DNA from: Nageia nagi
Lineage: Eukaryota > Pinophyta
Direction of reading: 5' to 3'
Length of the DNA stretch: 64,000 nucleotides
Assembly: GCA_050084985.1 (NCBI GenBank)
Contig: JBITNC010000001.1
Coordinates: 167,214,001 to 167,278,000 of the forward strand
This document shows, in pieces, positions 36,505 to 48,788 of this stretch. The notes beneath the pieces were generated by a model. That model was given only the letters and a program-made list of their open reading frames with translations. It was not told where the DNA came from and ran no database searches. The position numbers and the translations under genes were made by a program. Each line of letters opens with the position of its first letter. The stretch's first letter is position 1.

Positions 36505-36840
36505 TGGAGTTACCAAGCATATGAATTGCACACTCATGAACATGATGCTTACACTCTTACTTTACAAAAATTTGCCACCATATTTATGGTCTAAGGCAAC
36601 CTAGACAGCATTTACATTTTGAATACACTCAAGGATGCCAAAAATTTTCCATCTCCTCAAGAGATATGGACTAGTACACCCCCTGATGTCAATCATTTTA
36701 TGATTTTAGCTTGACTTGTTATGCCTATATTCTTCCTCAGCATAGAAACAAGCTTGGTGCTTAAGCTATCAAAGGCATCTTTTTTGGATATCTTCGTTAT
36801 CAAAAGGGATATAAAGTCTTTAATTCCCCCACTCAAAAAA
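36505..36840 (+). pseudogene. Copia E1 integrase fragment, right of element C
   Basis: This is continuous with the left fragment at 28138-28199 once element C is removed. It matches E2 at 40103-40423: the region after the third catalytic residue, then the PPYLW-like, LNTL, and C-terminal KGYKVFNSPTQK motifs. Several codons that are Trp or Gln in E2 are stops or other codons here. It ends at a recombination joint near 36838. Confidence 0.85.
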
Positions 36841-37130
36841 ACTTTATTATCATTATCCATCCTTGTTCATCAAGGTTTTGACATGCACATGGTGGGCTAA
36901 GATAAATCTCTTGCAATCATTCACCCACCCACATCATAGGTGGTCATGCAATATCCAACAAAGATGTGATATATAGATGTCTTATATATTCCAGCACTCA
37001 AACAAAATCTATTATCATTATCCATCCTTGTCCATTGAGGTTTTGACATGCACATGGTGGGCTAAGATAAATATCTTGTAGTCATTCACCCACCCACATC
37101 ACAAGTGATCATGCAATATCTAACAAAGAT
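36838..37130 (+). repeat. Tandem duplication of a copia E protease segment
   Basis: Two copies (about 36838-36965 and 36987-37120) both match the segment at 39396-39530 downstream of the E2 protease, sharing TTGACATGCACATGGTGGGC and CATTCACCCACCCACATCA. The first copy joins the end of E1 integrase at a shared ACTCAAA. Copia elements do not have protease text after integrase, so this is a rearrangement. Confidence 0.85.
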
Positions 37131-37687
37131 GCCTTTGATAGCTCGAGCACCAAGCTATCAAAGGAGATCTTGGAAGTAGACAAATGCATGTAGGGAAATA
37201 AAGTCTAAGGCATGAAGAACCCTAGTGATGCATGGGAGCAGCATTGATATCAAAATGTAGGTCTACATGGGAAGAGACTGAAGAGATAAAGCATGCTTGA
37301 CATGTAGTAGATAATGCCTACACATTTCTCAAGAGAAGTGGTAGACACCAACGATGTGAGAGGGTTAAAAAGCACATGGCAAAGAAAGCTAACAAGTCAC
37401 TATGGAAAGCACTAATAGGCTGTAGCACCAAAAGAGCTAAAGCACTATTCCAAATCAAAGCAAAAAAAAAATACTCCCATCTTTCTCTCCATTTGCAAAG
37501 ATATTCTCCTAATTTTTGAGATGAGTGATTGTATCCTGAAAATTGCATCTTTATCATTTGTTGTAAAGAGGTCCTTTTGGGGTTGTGAATAAAACCTATT
37601 GGAAACTCTCAACATTAAAATTATCAAATTAAAGTACTTTTCATATTACATCATGCAACCATAAGTACTTTCCCTAAAATAACACAT
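37131..37687. other. Unassigned stretch, possible LTR debris
   Basis: The phrase AGCTCGAGCACCAAGCTATCAAAGG links it loosely to E1 integrase text at 36752-36775. The rest has only chance frames. No LTR ends or primer site are visible. Confidence 0.4.
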
Positions 37688-38105
37688 CTAATACGTATTT
37701 TTTTGTAACATGACTTGTTTGGGGAGCCACGCATGGAGGATAAGGTAGACTGGAGCCTTTAGTCCATTGATCCAAATGGTGTAAAGTTTGTACTTCTTAA
37801 TTACTCTTAAGTCCACTGTTGGTCCAGACATAACTCCATATAGGTGGATAGGCCTGTGTGTAGTGATACCATTTGCTTGCACATCCATTCAAGGATTATC
37901 CTGATAACTTAGGGGGGTAACTAAAACTTTAATCAAGATAATTAATTTAGTCAATCCAATAAACATCAAAACCTTGGAAAATAGCTCATACTTCTCCTTG
38001 TGAGAGTACATTGTTGCCCAAGGGGAACTGGTTAAGGATTGGTAGGACTTGGCCTCAACCTTGTGGGTATCTAAGTGAAGGCCTAATTCAAACAAGTCAA
38101 CATTC
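37688..38105 (-). other. Orphan copy of the conserved pre-gag leader block
   Basis: This is homologous to the blocks in A, C and D but has no matching gag behind it; copia E2 gag follows within 30 bp. It has the best preserved opposite-strand frames. One run contains LGLHLDTHKVEAKSYQSL and YSHKEKYELFSKVLMFIGL and ends in QDNP. A TGA and an immediate ATG then open a 66-codon frame starting MDVQANGITTH. No known family is recognised. The hydrophobic stretch FIGLTKLIILIKV could be a membrane or amphipathic segment. Confidence 0.6.
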
Positions 38106-38133
38106 CTTTCAACAAACACTTGCTTTAGAAAAA

Positions 38134-40423
38134 ATGATAAGCAACTTCAAGCAAAATGTTGGTTGTATATTAAAAGGGAAAGAAAATTGGGATATATGGT
38201 TTGTTGGATTACGAATAGCAACAAGATTTGAAAATTTATGGAGAAATCAACTTAACACATATCCTACATTGCCCACAGAAGATGACAAATTAGCAATCTA
38301 GCAAATAGATGATGACAAAATCCAAGCTAACATTCTTCTAGTCATCAAATATCATCTCCACAATTTGATAGATGAAACAAAACATGACACTACATGGAAA
38401 GTTTTGGAAGAATTTAAGAAACATATTGATTCCAAATTAGATCTTGAATTTGTTAATCTTGTGTTGAAGATGAACCAAATGCAAATGACCAAAGGAAGAG
38501 CTAGTAAGATAATCAACTTATTGAGACCCATCAAGCAAGTTATAGAAAAAGATTTTAAAGATCAACATATTACTTGGATATTTCTTGTACAATCTTGTCT
38601 ACATGAACCTGACTACAAAAATCTCTTAGCAAGTTTATTAGTAAATGGCCCCTTGAAGACACTCACCTTTGAAGCTCTTGTTGACAAGCTCATAGAGCTA
38701 GATAAAACCTTTGAGACTCATTTTGAAAACACTTGTGATAATGTATTTGTAATCACCAAAGAAGATGCATATTATTCCAAAGGTCAAGACAATAACCGAG
38801 GTCATGGTAGAGATCGAGGTACACACTACAGAGGCAGAGGCAAAGGAAGTCAACAACAACAACAATAATCACCAAAGTAATAGGATGAAAAGCCACAAAC
38901 TTTAGGATAAGGAAACCACACCAAACAAAATGTGGTTTGTCAATGATGTAACAAAAATGGTCATTATGCAAATGAATGCAGAACTTCTACTCACAAAATT
39001 AACAAGTTCAAAGTACATAGTGCTCATCATGTTCATAAGGAACCATAAGAGCATTGTGAAGAATAGTTTATAGCAGAAGCATAGTATGTGGAACTCACCA
39101 CAATGGAATCCATATATGCACATCCTACAATACATATTGCAGCCCATGCTAGTTATATGGAAACCAGTCGAATAGTAGAGATAGAAAACACAATTTCTTC
39201 TACAATTACTTCATGGATTATGGACACTAGAGCTACACAACATATGAGTTCCCAAAAATACTTGTTTGCTAATATGAACACAAATGTGACAAGAAGAGTT
39301 ACCATGGCTGATAAATCAACACAACTAATACTGGGTCTCGACACCATCAAACTCAAACAACCAGCATTAATAGATTTCACATTGCTAGATGTATTATATA
39401 TTCCAACACTCAAACAAAATCTATTATCATTATCCATCCTTTTTCAATGAGGTTTTGACATGCACATGGTGGGCTAAGATAAATCTCTTGTAGTCATTCA
39501 CCCACCCACATCATAGGTGTTCATGCAAGGAAAAATGGATGGCAAATTATTCAAATTACATGGACATGCAGTCAACAATTCATTAGAGGCACTTCATGTT
39601 AATTCAAGTTAGAAATTATCCCTAGCTGCCCTTTGGCATGCCCACATGGGTCATATTGGCATGGAGAAATTAAGAAATGTGTCATCCATCATAAAGGGGT
39701 TACTAGAAATCAGATCACCACCTTTACAATGTGAAGCTTGCATTATGGTCAAATTTAACAGAAAACCATTTGTCCTTAGCAAATGGCGGTCTCCTCAGAA
39801 ACTTCATCTTTTACATACAAACATTTGTGGACCCATACTTGTTCAATCTCTTGGTGGGAATAAATACTACATCACATTTATTAATGATTTCACCAAGAAA
39901 GTTTGGGTTTATTTCCTCAAACAAAAATCTCAAGCTTTCATAACCTTCAAACATTTCAAGGCCATAGAAGAATTAGAGACAGGATGTAAACTCAAAACAC
40001 TCAGAAGTGATAATAGGGGAGAATACACTTCAAATGAATTTAAACATTATATGCAAGATAATGGGATTCGACATCAGCTTACCATCCCTGGTACCCCCCA
40101 ACAAAATGGAGTTATCGAGCATGTGAATCGCACACTCATGAACATGACTCATGCACTCTTACTTTACAAAAATTTGCCACCATATTTATGGGCTGAGGCA
40201 ACCTGGATAGCATCGTAGATTTTGAATACACTCAGGGATGCCAAAAATTTGCCATCTCCTCAAGAGCTCTGGACTGGTACACCCCCTTATGTCAATTATT
40301 TTAGGATTTTTGGCTCGACTTGTTATGCCTATATTCTTCTTTAGCATAGAAACAAGCTTGGTGCTCGAACTATCAAAGGCATCTTTGTTGGATATCCCCA
40401 TTAACAAAAGGGATATAAAGTCT
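38134..40423 (+). pseudogene. Copia E2 gag, protease and integrase relic
   Basis: This is a different copia family from A/C/D/G. Gag runs from the ATG at 38134 with one early stop near 38300; its core is open at 38365-38868 and ends in an Arg/Gly/Gln-rich tail. The zinc knuckle near 38937-38981 is complete (C-x2-C-x4-H-x4-C) except for a stop between its first two Cys. The protease box near 39220 reads WIMDTRATQHM, with the Gly of Asp-Thr-Gly changed to Arg. The integrase zinc region is good (WHAHMGHIGMEKL, then CEAC). In the catalytic core the first Asp is Asn (HTNICGP near 39820), while the second (LRSDNRGEYTSNEF) and the Glu (NGVIEHVNRTL) remain. Homology ends near 40423 before reverse transcriptase. 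Confidence 0.9.
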
Positions 40424-40585
40424 TGAAGGAAGCAATGGATCACACAAAACTGGAATATAGAGAGAGTAAGAGAAAAGATACAAGTATATTTATGAGTGAT
40501 AGATTACATGGTCTTATAGTTCTTCATTAGAACTAGAAGATAAAGCCATACCAAATATTCCACTAACTCACCTGGCACACTAACA
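40424..40585 (-). repeat. Possible short LTR or LTR fragment
   Basis: The plus strand begins TGAAGGAAGC right after the broken integrase and ends GGCACACTAACA, so the minus strand has TG...CA edges and an end, GCTTCCTTCA, like the LTRs of the A/C/D group. No target duplication or primer site flanks it. This is a weak call. Confidence 0.35.
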
Positions 40586-40636
40586 ATATTATATTCCCTA
40601 ATGCATTAGTGGAGAGCCATAATGGCTTTCAATTTT

Positions 40637-40939
40637 CACAATCATTGTCGTGAATCTCTGCATCTCCCTCCGTAAATTCAACACATCAATGAACGCGTTA
40701 AGATAAAACGGCTGAGATTCCCGTGAATTCTGCAAGAAAAGATTAATATTCACCTTGAACGGTTCGTTGTCTGTTCGGAAAATTATGCGTAGAGTTTCAT
40801 GAAGCCAGTAGGGAAATCCACGTATACACATTGAATATATACGTGAAATCAGATATAAACATGGAAAAATGTACATTCCAACTGGCCATTGAAATTCAGC
40901 ATGTGCAGTGCAGAATACAGAGATCAATAAACTCGCCAT
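40637..40939 (-). pseudogene. Beta-galactosidase (GH35) gene fragment, copy 2
   Basis: From the ATG at 40937-40939 the minus strand encodes a signal-peptide-like MASLLISVFCTAHA, an unmatched stretch of about 30 residues, then GFPYWL and FRTDNEPFK, the conserved GH35 text near the substrate pocket. An 84-bp intron (40670-40753) follows, then REMQRFTT, and homology breaks after IVK at 40637. Most of the first exons (the VTYD to AEWN region) are missing, so it is internally deleted as well as truncated; the family has over 700 residues. The intron acceptor reads CGG instead of TAG, so it cannot splice normally. The enzyme would act in the cell wall. Copy 1 lies at 27967-28137. Confidence 0.82.
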
Positions 40940-42050
40940 TGCAATAGTGCCCTCCCATAACTTCGACTGAAATCTGAAGCGTAGAATAAATGTAAGTATC
41001 AGTTTTTCATTATGCAGAATATATAAATTGGAAGTGTTTTTACAATGTTATTGTACATGCATCTATCTATATGTGTTTTAATACACTTGAAAGTTATGGT
41101 TCATAGTTATATAGAAGATAGTTTTCATCATAGGTCAAAAATGCGGATTCGGTAATTAATGGGTTGAGTTCATTCGGACATTAATCAGTACTTCGGTAAT
41201 TATGTTGTAAAAAAGTGGTTTTATTTATGAGATTATTCTCCAAAAATTTATGTATTTTTTTGTGCAAAAGTTTCTGTTAACCATCATCAGGTCACCACAA
41301 ATTCTTTGTTATCTATTTTTTTGAAGTATATTTATTAGTGATAGAATTTATGTTCACCAAAATCTTGAGCATGCTTAAATATTTTTGCTAATTAGTGAGA
41401 AATCTGAATTCTCTACAAATGTAATTTTATATATACTCATTTGAATTAACAGATATTAAATTTAATTTAATTAAAAGAATGATAAAGAGAAGCAATATAA
41501 GAAGGAGCTGACAATAGGGTCGGTTAGAAAGAAAATCCCCTTTCAGATATCCCTCTCTTTTCCATGCTGCTGCTCACAACTCAGCATACAACACTCTCAG
41601 GGAAGAGCAATCAACGTGTAATTTATTATTAATTATGTTTTCAATACATAAATAAGATTTTCCAAAGCAATATTCAGTAGTATATTAGCTAATATTCTTT
41701 ATTTTCAATTTTTTACGATTTTTCACCTAATAATGGATTTTAGTGATGCAACAAATAATTCGCAAATATTTTTGATTAATCGTGCGTTTTAGAACTATGG
41801 TTTTCATAACAAATATGATCATTTATAAATTTTTTGAATTAAGTTTATATTATAAAAGTTTGTTCAAGTTTTTTTAATTGTAGGATTGTTAATGATGAGA
41901 TTAAATATTTAGGATATATATATAGTGAATTAATTATTAAATTATCAAATTTTATAAACACATAAAATTAAAAAGAAGTTAAAGTAAAGGAATATATTAT
42001 ATTATTTTAATATAGTGTTGTTAAAGAAGATAAATTTTTAATGAATCTAC
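40940..42050. other. CpG-rich flank of beta-galactosidase copy 2, then AT-rich DNA
   Basis: To about 41240 CpG dinucleotides are clearly commoner than elsewhere in the window. A second more GC-rich patch lies at 41500-41620 (pyrimidine-rich with CTGCTGCTC). I recognise no exon there; it may be former 5' flank of the gene on the minus strand. The rest is AT-rich without features. Confidence 0.45.
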
Positions 42051-42054
42051 TTAA

Positions 42055-42175
42055 GGGGAGTTGAAGAGAGTGGGTAGGTTAAAACTCCTATAAGGGAGGT
42101 TCAAGAGTGGGTAAGTTATAACTCCTATAAGGGAGGTTTAAATCTCTCATCCCTAGAGAGTGGGTAGGTTAAAAC
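42055..42175. repeat. Tandem repeat of about 43-55 bp units
   Basis: Three units share GAGAGTGGGTAGGTTAAAAC or a close variant followed by TCCTATAAGGGAGGTT. The last unit is incomplete. Confidence 0.8.
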
Positions 42176-42179
42176 TCTT

Positions 42180-43435
42180 CTATTGAAAATACATAAAATC
42201 CATAAAGATACTAAGGTCATACCATGTCCTACCTATTGCCCTCAAGCTAAAGGTTAACTTTCATGTTGTCTAGCATGATGGTTCTATTTAAAAAAAAAAT
42301 GAACTTTTACTTTTTTATTATCAATAACAAATAATTATCATTGATTAAAGAAAATAAAAAGTTTAAAATAGAAAAAAAAATAGTAGCTAAAATAGTATAA
42401 GATATTTAAATTAAGAGAGAATGTTAGGATACATGAATTATTTTTATTTCTTATATATAACTTTAAATACACTAATAGATAGCTCAAAATGTAATATGAA
42501 AAATATAAAGAGATTAATGGTATATCAATTTTTTCCATCTGCCTGTGGGGGGGAGATTTGAACCTGAAGCCTCTCATTAATTTAATATTACTAATCTATT
42601 AATTATATATATTTTGAAAATATTTTTTTTAAATAAGATAAATATTTTAAAAAAGCTTATTGATAATCACATTAATATATATTTTAATGTAGATATGGAA
42701 GATCTAGAAATTTTAGCACTTCACAATGATTTCCATTGGAAATATAAATGAGGTTCAACCAACATTGTGACTAATGACTATTTAATCGTAGTAGGTATTT
42801 CTAAGATTTCATATCTAATCAATGTAAGAAAATACTTAAAATTTGAGATCATTTATTTTATTAGTTCGATTGAGTTTATGGATATATATTTTGACTTTAT
42901 AAGATGTCATCAATATATGAGGAGGGAGAATTTAAAGAGTTTTGAACTAGATTCTCCCTCAAACACTTCAGAGTTTTCATAACTAATTTTTCTCCAAGTT
43001 CCGAAACATAAGTTGACTAATTGATATTTTTGTTTACTTTACTAGATTTTCATCTTTAGTTCATACGCCATTGAATTTTTAATACATTAATAATTTTATT
43101 TATTTATTTATAGTCAAATCAATTAATATCCAAATAGTGTCCAAATCTTTGAGTGCCCTCTATCCAATGCGTGAGTAATTGACATGTAATTTTCATTTTT
43201 ATAGTTTATTATCTTGATGTTATATTTTTTCCTAAATTATGTTGTAGGAGTTAATGAACACTTATAATTCCAGTTTATTTATTGTAATAAAGTTATTGAA
43301 GTTTATAATTTTATTAAAGTTTTTTCTTTTATTTTAAAAATTCTAATTATTATATGACCATTTAATTTAAGATTTATTAGTTGATGAAAATCACATTAAT
43401 CATCCTTAATAATTGCTAAGTTTATCAAGAAAATC
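42180..43435. other. No recognisable feature
   Basis: AT-rich. The frame at 42767-42982 (plus) has no recognisable family. The phrase GGGGGGGAGATTTGAACC at about 42546 looks faintly tRNA-like but no cloverleaf forms around it. Confidence 0.5.
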
Positions 43436-43439
43436 AATA

Positions 43440-44852
43440 ATTACCAAAATGGTAATTCTCCCTTAGTGGTCAATTAATTTAATTTTATGATATCCATACA
43501 CTTTCTTCAAGATCCATATTTTTTCCTTATTAACAATATTATAGGTGAGAAAGGACTAATATTAGCTTTGATGAACTCAACATTCAATTATTCCCTGATC
43601 ATTTTCTTAATCTCATTTTTTTATATGAATAATTTTATGGCCTAATGTTGAGAGGGAGGTTTCCCAATTTATTTCTTAATCAAGTGTAACGCAAATGGTT
43701 TTATGAAGATCATATTATATTCATTAAGAAGATTTTTCATATTAGATTAGGGTTCTATTATGGAGGTAATAGATAACTCCATTTGGAATTTTATTACATC
43801 ACAACATCATGGTGTCCCTTTGTGAGAGACTTTTCTATGTGGTGCAAGAAAATAATTTGTGGAGTGTTTGATGACATGCTTATGAAAGTGTAAGGTTTCT
43901 CCTCAATCTTAAACAAGATTTATAATTTAGAGGAGTCCCATAGGATTAGAAAAAGAGTGCTTAACCATTTATTCACAAGGATCAAATCACATCCTCATAA
44001 ATAAAGAATATGAAAGTTAGATTGTAATTAGTACTCTGCATGTTGAAACATATATTATGATATTTACCACCACAATGTAATTTTTCACCATTAACCACCA
44101 TGAAAGTTATTATTATCATAAACAAAATAGTTGAAACTTTCTTTTCCAATCCCAAATATATGAAATTATACATGCTCCTTAAGTGGGAAACTTATATCTC
44201 TTGATATTTGTTGCCACATTCATTATTTAGGGAGATTTAATTCCCACTAAAGCATGAATGAAAATATTTAGGATATCCTTTATAGATGATTCTTTAGGAG
44301 GTTGATCCAGTGATTCTATTTATGTTTCAAACTAGTTGAATCTTTCTTTTGTAAATAAGACCATATAATGGGTCCAATTCCATATTAAGGAGGTATATTC
44401 CCTATTTTTATTTTTTTTCATAAATATGACCTACTACTCATTTTTTATCATAATTATAATAACTTAGTCACTTAAAATATTCTAGTTATCATTTTCTTAG
44501 GTGATAAATATCATAGTTTTAAGGCCTTGTATAGAGTTGAGAAGGTTTATGTTGGCTTTTTATGTAAAGGAATTATATTATTTGTTTTACATAAAGCATT
44601 ATACTTGCCTTAAACAAGTTTAATATGGATTATTTGTTTGATCCAACTACTAAGATTAAATAATTGTACCATAATCTTAATATATTTATGGAGTTCATTG
44701 ATGAAACAACTCTTGAAAAAGTTATTTAATAACTTAATCATTCTATCTATGAGCATTTTAAATATCATCAAATAATCTTTGACTATTCCTATTTGGCATA
44801 GTTTAATTAAAGCTTCTAGTGAAGTCTTCAAATTCATAACCAATGTTTCCAA
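43440..44852 (-). pseudogene. Gypsy-type gag and reverse transcriptase relic, element J
   Basis: At 44610-44852 the minus strand is open and reads ALIKLCQIGIVKDYLMIF, then NNFFKSCFINELHKYIKIMV and QLFNLSS, matching the C-terminal part of plant gypsy gag (L-Q-G-V-Y, FLSCFISGL, V-P). About 970 bp downstream, at 43440-43640, text equivalent to the start of gypsy reverse transcriptase appears: FIKANISPFSPIILLIRKKY, then GS, RKCMD and KLN, the conserved SPFSSPV-KKDGSWR-CVDYR-LN region. The gap fits a knuckle and protease that cannot be read. Stops are frequent, and the rest of the polymerase is not recognisable, so the element is old and truncated. Confidence 0.65.
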
Positions 44853-45132
44853 TTATTTCCCTCATGGTCAAGATAGAAGACCATTATATTAAATATTTAT
44901 TAGTTATATAGGATTTGATGGAATTAAAAAAATACATATTTTATTTAATTACCCACATTTGTAAGCTTGTACCATCAAATATAGAGAAAATCAATGTGTC
45001 AAGTGAATTATGTTGGGAGGTGTCTTTCATATAACTAAATTATTGTTCTTATTTTATTCACCATCTTCTTCCCATTTGGTACCCTTCTATTTATTAAGAG
45101 AAAATAGATCTTTTGATAAATTATCTTGGTCT

Positions 45133-45308
45133 AATTGAAACCCACTAACTATGTAGATAACATATGAGTAGTCTTATTATTAAGAATAGAAATTTTATGA
45201 GAGTTGTTTTTAATTTGTTTAATTGAAACCCACTAACTATGTAGATACCATATGAGTAATCTTATTATTAAGAATAGAAATTTTATGAGAGTTGATTTTT
45301 AATTTGTT
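45133..45308. repeat. 88-bp near-perfect tandem duplication
   Basis: The unit beginning AATTGAAACCCACTAACTAT at 45133 repeats at 45221 with only about three or four differences. It is much fresher than the surrounding decayed DNA. Confidence 0.93.
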
Positions 45309-47433
45309 TAATATAAGTCTCTATTCTAGTTTGAAGAGGCATAGCTCAATGAAAATATTTTTTGGTTTAAAATGGAGTTATTAGTACTTATATGATAATG
45401 ATAATCTTATTGAGAGAATCAAAATCGATTAAGTTCCTCATAAAGAATTCTAGGTCCACTAAAAAAGGTTCTCATAATCTCATCAAAATGATCAACCCAT
45501 AAAGAGGATTATAATGAGCTAGATCTCGAATAAGTTAGTTTTGAACTTTTATACCTTTTTTCTTAACTATATTTCATAATTTTATATTGACAAACTAACC
45601 AATTATCAATATTACTACATTTAAAGTTTACATTTTTTCCACCCTTTGATACTAATGGAAATCAAATAATAATATTTGGCTTAATATTTTGTAGTTTTAA
45701 CCAAGGAGGAACTATTTTTTACTTCTTATCATATTATTCAATATTTTCAAGTATCGATGGTGATCTTGTTGTGTGTTATTCCCAACATACCAAAAAATGT
45801 ACAAGATTGATAGTTTTTGTATGGTGGAATTTAATAATTTTCCTAAGTAGGTCTCCTAATATACATAAGTAATGTTGGGGCTCAATATCATATATGAGTT
45901 ATTTATGAGGCCTGGTATTAAAGGTTTACACACCTCACTTCATACACATAACTCTGAAGGCTAGCATGTTTAACAAAAATTGATAAATTCTTCATGAATT
46001 TTTTAAAATCCTCAATATATTATTTCTAGTACATGAATGAGATATATAAAAGGAAATAATCATATAAAATAATAAAATTAATTGAAGTTAATTTTTTTAA
46101 CATAAACATAAGCATTGGAAAGAGTTATAATACCATTTGATAAGATCATGTAATAAAAAATACTATGTAATTTCTAAAATTTTAATTTATGTGTTATGTA
46201 GGCCTTAGGTTGGTATTAATTGTTAGGAATATATGCATGCAAAGCTCCTAATAGATATAAATTATTTTGATAAGAAGATAAACCTTATATTGAAGAGAAA
46301 AAAATTTAATAGAAATAAAATAGTTATATAATATATCATTGTTTGCAAGTGTAAGAAAAAATATCTATTCAAATACAAAATAACATTATGGAAAAAATAA
46401 CACTTTTTTTTGTATTTCATAGATATATTTAATAAGATAATCTCCTTAGTCAATACAAAATATACATTAACTCATAGCTTGCTTTATTAGTATTGTTTAA
46501 GAGAAATTATCTATAATAGCCAATTCTCTTACATGTCATTTCTTACATATATCCTATATTCCCTTACACAATACTATATTATTGTTTCTAAATATATTCT
46601 CTTACATTGATTTGTGACATGCATCTCCTCCCTTGTAGTTATGAGTGACAAATATTTACTAATATAATCCTTTCTAAATTTTCATTAAGTGAGTACATAA
46701 CAATTTCAAAATTAGTTCAAAATTTATGAGTATAGTTAGTTCAAAATTTTGGTACTTAAGGGAATTAACTCATTAACTTCCTTATCATATGCTAAGAGGT
46801 GATACTTCTCAAATAATGATTCATTTGTAATATAGGGATATGCCATTTTGCATTAATACTTGAGGCATCAATTAAAGGTGGATGGGATGGTCTCCATGTT
46901 TTGAGTCCATAATCTCCCAAATACCAAGTTGTATGGTAAAATTTTATCAATGATATAGAATGTAGTATTGATTTTTCTAGTACCTAATTAATTTTGGAAA
47001 ATTAATAATATCATTTGATCCTATTTTTCTTGTTATCAAATTCCTTTAATAATGAAATAAATTTTCTTTCCTTGAGGACTTTATATCCAACTTTCCTAAG
47101 AAAGTAAGTCTAACAATATTTAAATTTGATTTGTTGATAATTAAAGCTATTTTGATCTTTTATAATATCATGTAATAAATGCTATTAAATGATAAATTCT
47201 TAGCAACCACATCACTAGAAAGAAAATAATTATACTACAATGTAATTCCCCAAAATAAGTTTTACATGCATTCATAATCTTTGAAAAGATAGTCATGTTT
47301 AAATTTGGAATTATAGGTTATGAACAAGATTTCAGAAGTATTTGAAAATGTGGTCTTGATTTTCCTATTAATTCCATCAATGGTATATTAACTTAGGTAT
47401 TTTATAACTATGACTTAATTATATTAGGCTCTT
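45309..47433. other. AT-rich region without recognisable genes
   Basis: Short chance frames only. Some minus-strand text near 46980-47110 has a vaguely gypsy integrase-like composition, but no motif could be confirmed. Confidence 0.45.
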
Positions 47434-48703
47434 TGTAACATCCCCTTTGGATAAAATAAAATAAATTTGGAATCCTAGAGATTCCCTTTTGTAAATATTT
47501 TATTTATTGATCTATTTGTTATTAGTCACTTGGGGTAGAATTATAATGGTCTATTGGACCCATGTTGTGAGCCCCATGTGGGATGTTTTCCTCCCAAGCT
47601 AGGATGTGTTATTTTACTTATCATTAATGCACTTGTAGATCCTAAAATGATTGTGGGAATCCTAAGACCTGTATAGAACCTAGATGACACTTGAGCATGG
47701 AAATTTACTTAATTGCCCCAACGTTGGATTTAGGAGCACTTACATACATGCACTAGCCTTGGGGAGACTTCTAGACCCCCATGTTAGTCCATGATGATAC
47801 CCAACACCCACACATGACTCCTAGACCCATGTGGTACCTTAGATTCCCACCTTGGTATGCATGGCACTTTAGACTCCCAAGTTGGCATGCATGGCACCTT
47901 AGACTTCTATTTTGACATGTATGATATTTGGATCCCCGCATTGGTATTTATGGCCTCTAGGTACCCATGTTGGGTATGCGTTACCCCTAGACATCGATGT
48001 TGGAGATCCTGGGCCTCTACAAGGATAACATTGAGATTGGAAAGATTGGGGATGACTCTTAGGTGAGATCTAGATCTAATGATGTGTTATATAAGGTAAA
48101 GAAGCCTCATTATAGAGAGACTTTATTTGATTATGAAATTCCCTTCTATTATTCAATATTTGGCAATGTCAACCACCCTTTGATATGTAGAATGAATATC
48201 TAAAAGGCTTGGAACACCTTATGACTAGAGGTTGAGGTGAATATTTATGCCATGAGTTTGGTCTACCTTGAGGTGTCCATAAGTTATTTACACCTTCAAA
48301 TCAATTCGATGGTATTTTGAAATCATATTCAATCTCTTCATCAAGAGCTAACCTATGAGAGAGCCCTTTAGTGTGGCATCCATAGATCTAGTAAGAGTGT
48401 GGTTGTTCTATAGTGGTTTTGATAGCAGTATCCATCTTTGCATAGTTATGTACCCTAGTTAGCTCCTTAGAGGTCAACGTTGAGCCCTTATTATGTGTTT
48501 TACATATTCATGCTTCCTTGTATGTAATGTTAAGTAATTTCAATGTATTTATGCTTGTTTGGTGATTCATTGGTATTCTTAGCTTAGTATTGTATGTAGT
48601 TGATACCCTAGATCAATTTGTGATATTCCTAGGAGTATTGTTTGATATAAATTTAATTTTTTCTTGGATAATTTCTATGTTGAGTATAATTTGTGATTTT
48701 ACT
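47434..48703 (+). repeat. 5' LTR of element F (about 1.27 kb)
   Basis: It starts TGTAACATCCCC. The end is set by where homology with 58303-58610 stops (GATTTTACT) and by the flanking CTCTT duplication. The terminal CA usually seen is not present in either copy. It contains a minisatellite at 47750-48010. No convincing primer site follows. Confidence 0.8.
47750..48010. repeat. Minisatellite inside LTR of F
   Basis: About 30-33-bp units contain variants of GGCACCTTAGACTCCCA plus GTTGGCATGCAT, repeated some six to eight times with drift. The 3' LTR carries the homologous array at about 51240-51480 with different unit sequences. The open frames on both strands here are products of the repeat. 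Confidence 0.8.
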
Positions 48704-48788
48704 ATGTTATCATAGCTAGGTTCTGGTTAGCCTATGAATGAGACATGTAATTCATATCTATTACACTAGATTTAGCAATAGAAGAGAG

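Noticed and set aside
42540-42580. tRNA-like phrase GGGGGGGAGATTTGAACC
   Set aside because: No D, anticodon or acceptor arms could be paired around it.
46860-47110. Possible gypsy integrase C-terminus on the minus strand
   Set aside because: Composition is suggestive but no zinc-binding or catalytic motif could be aligned.
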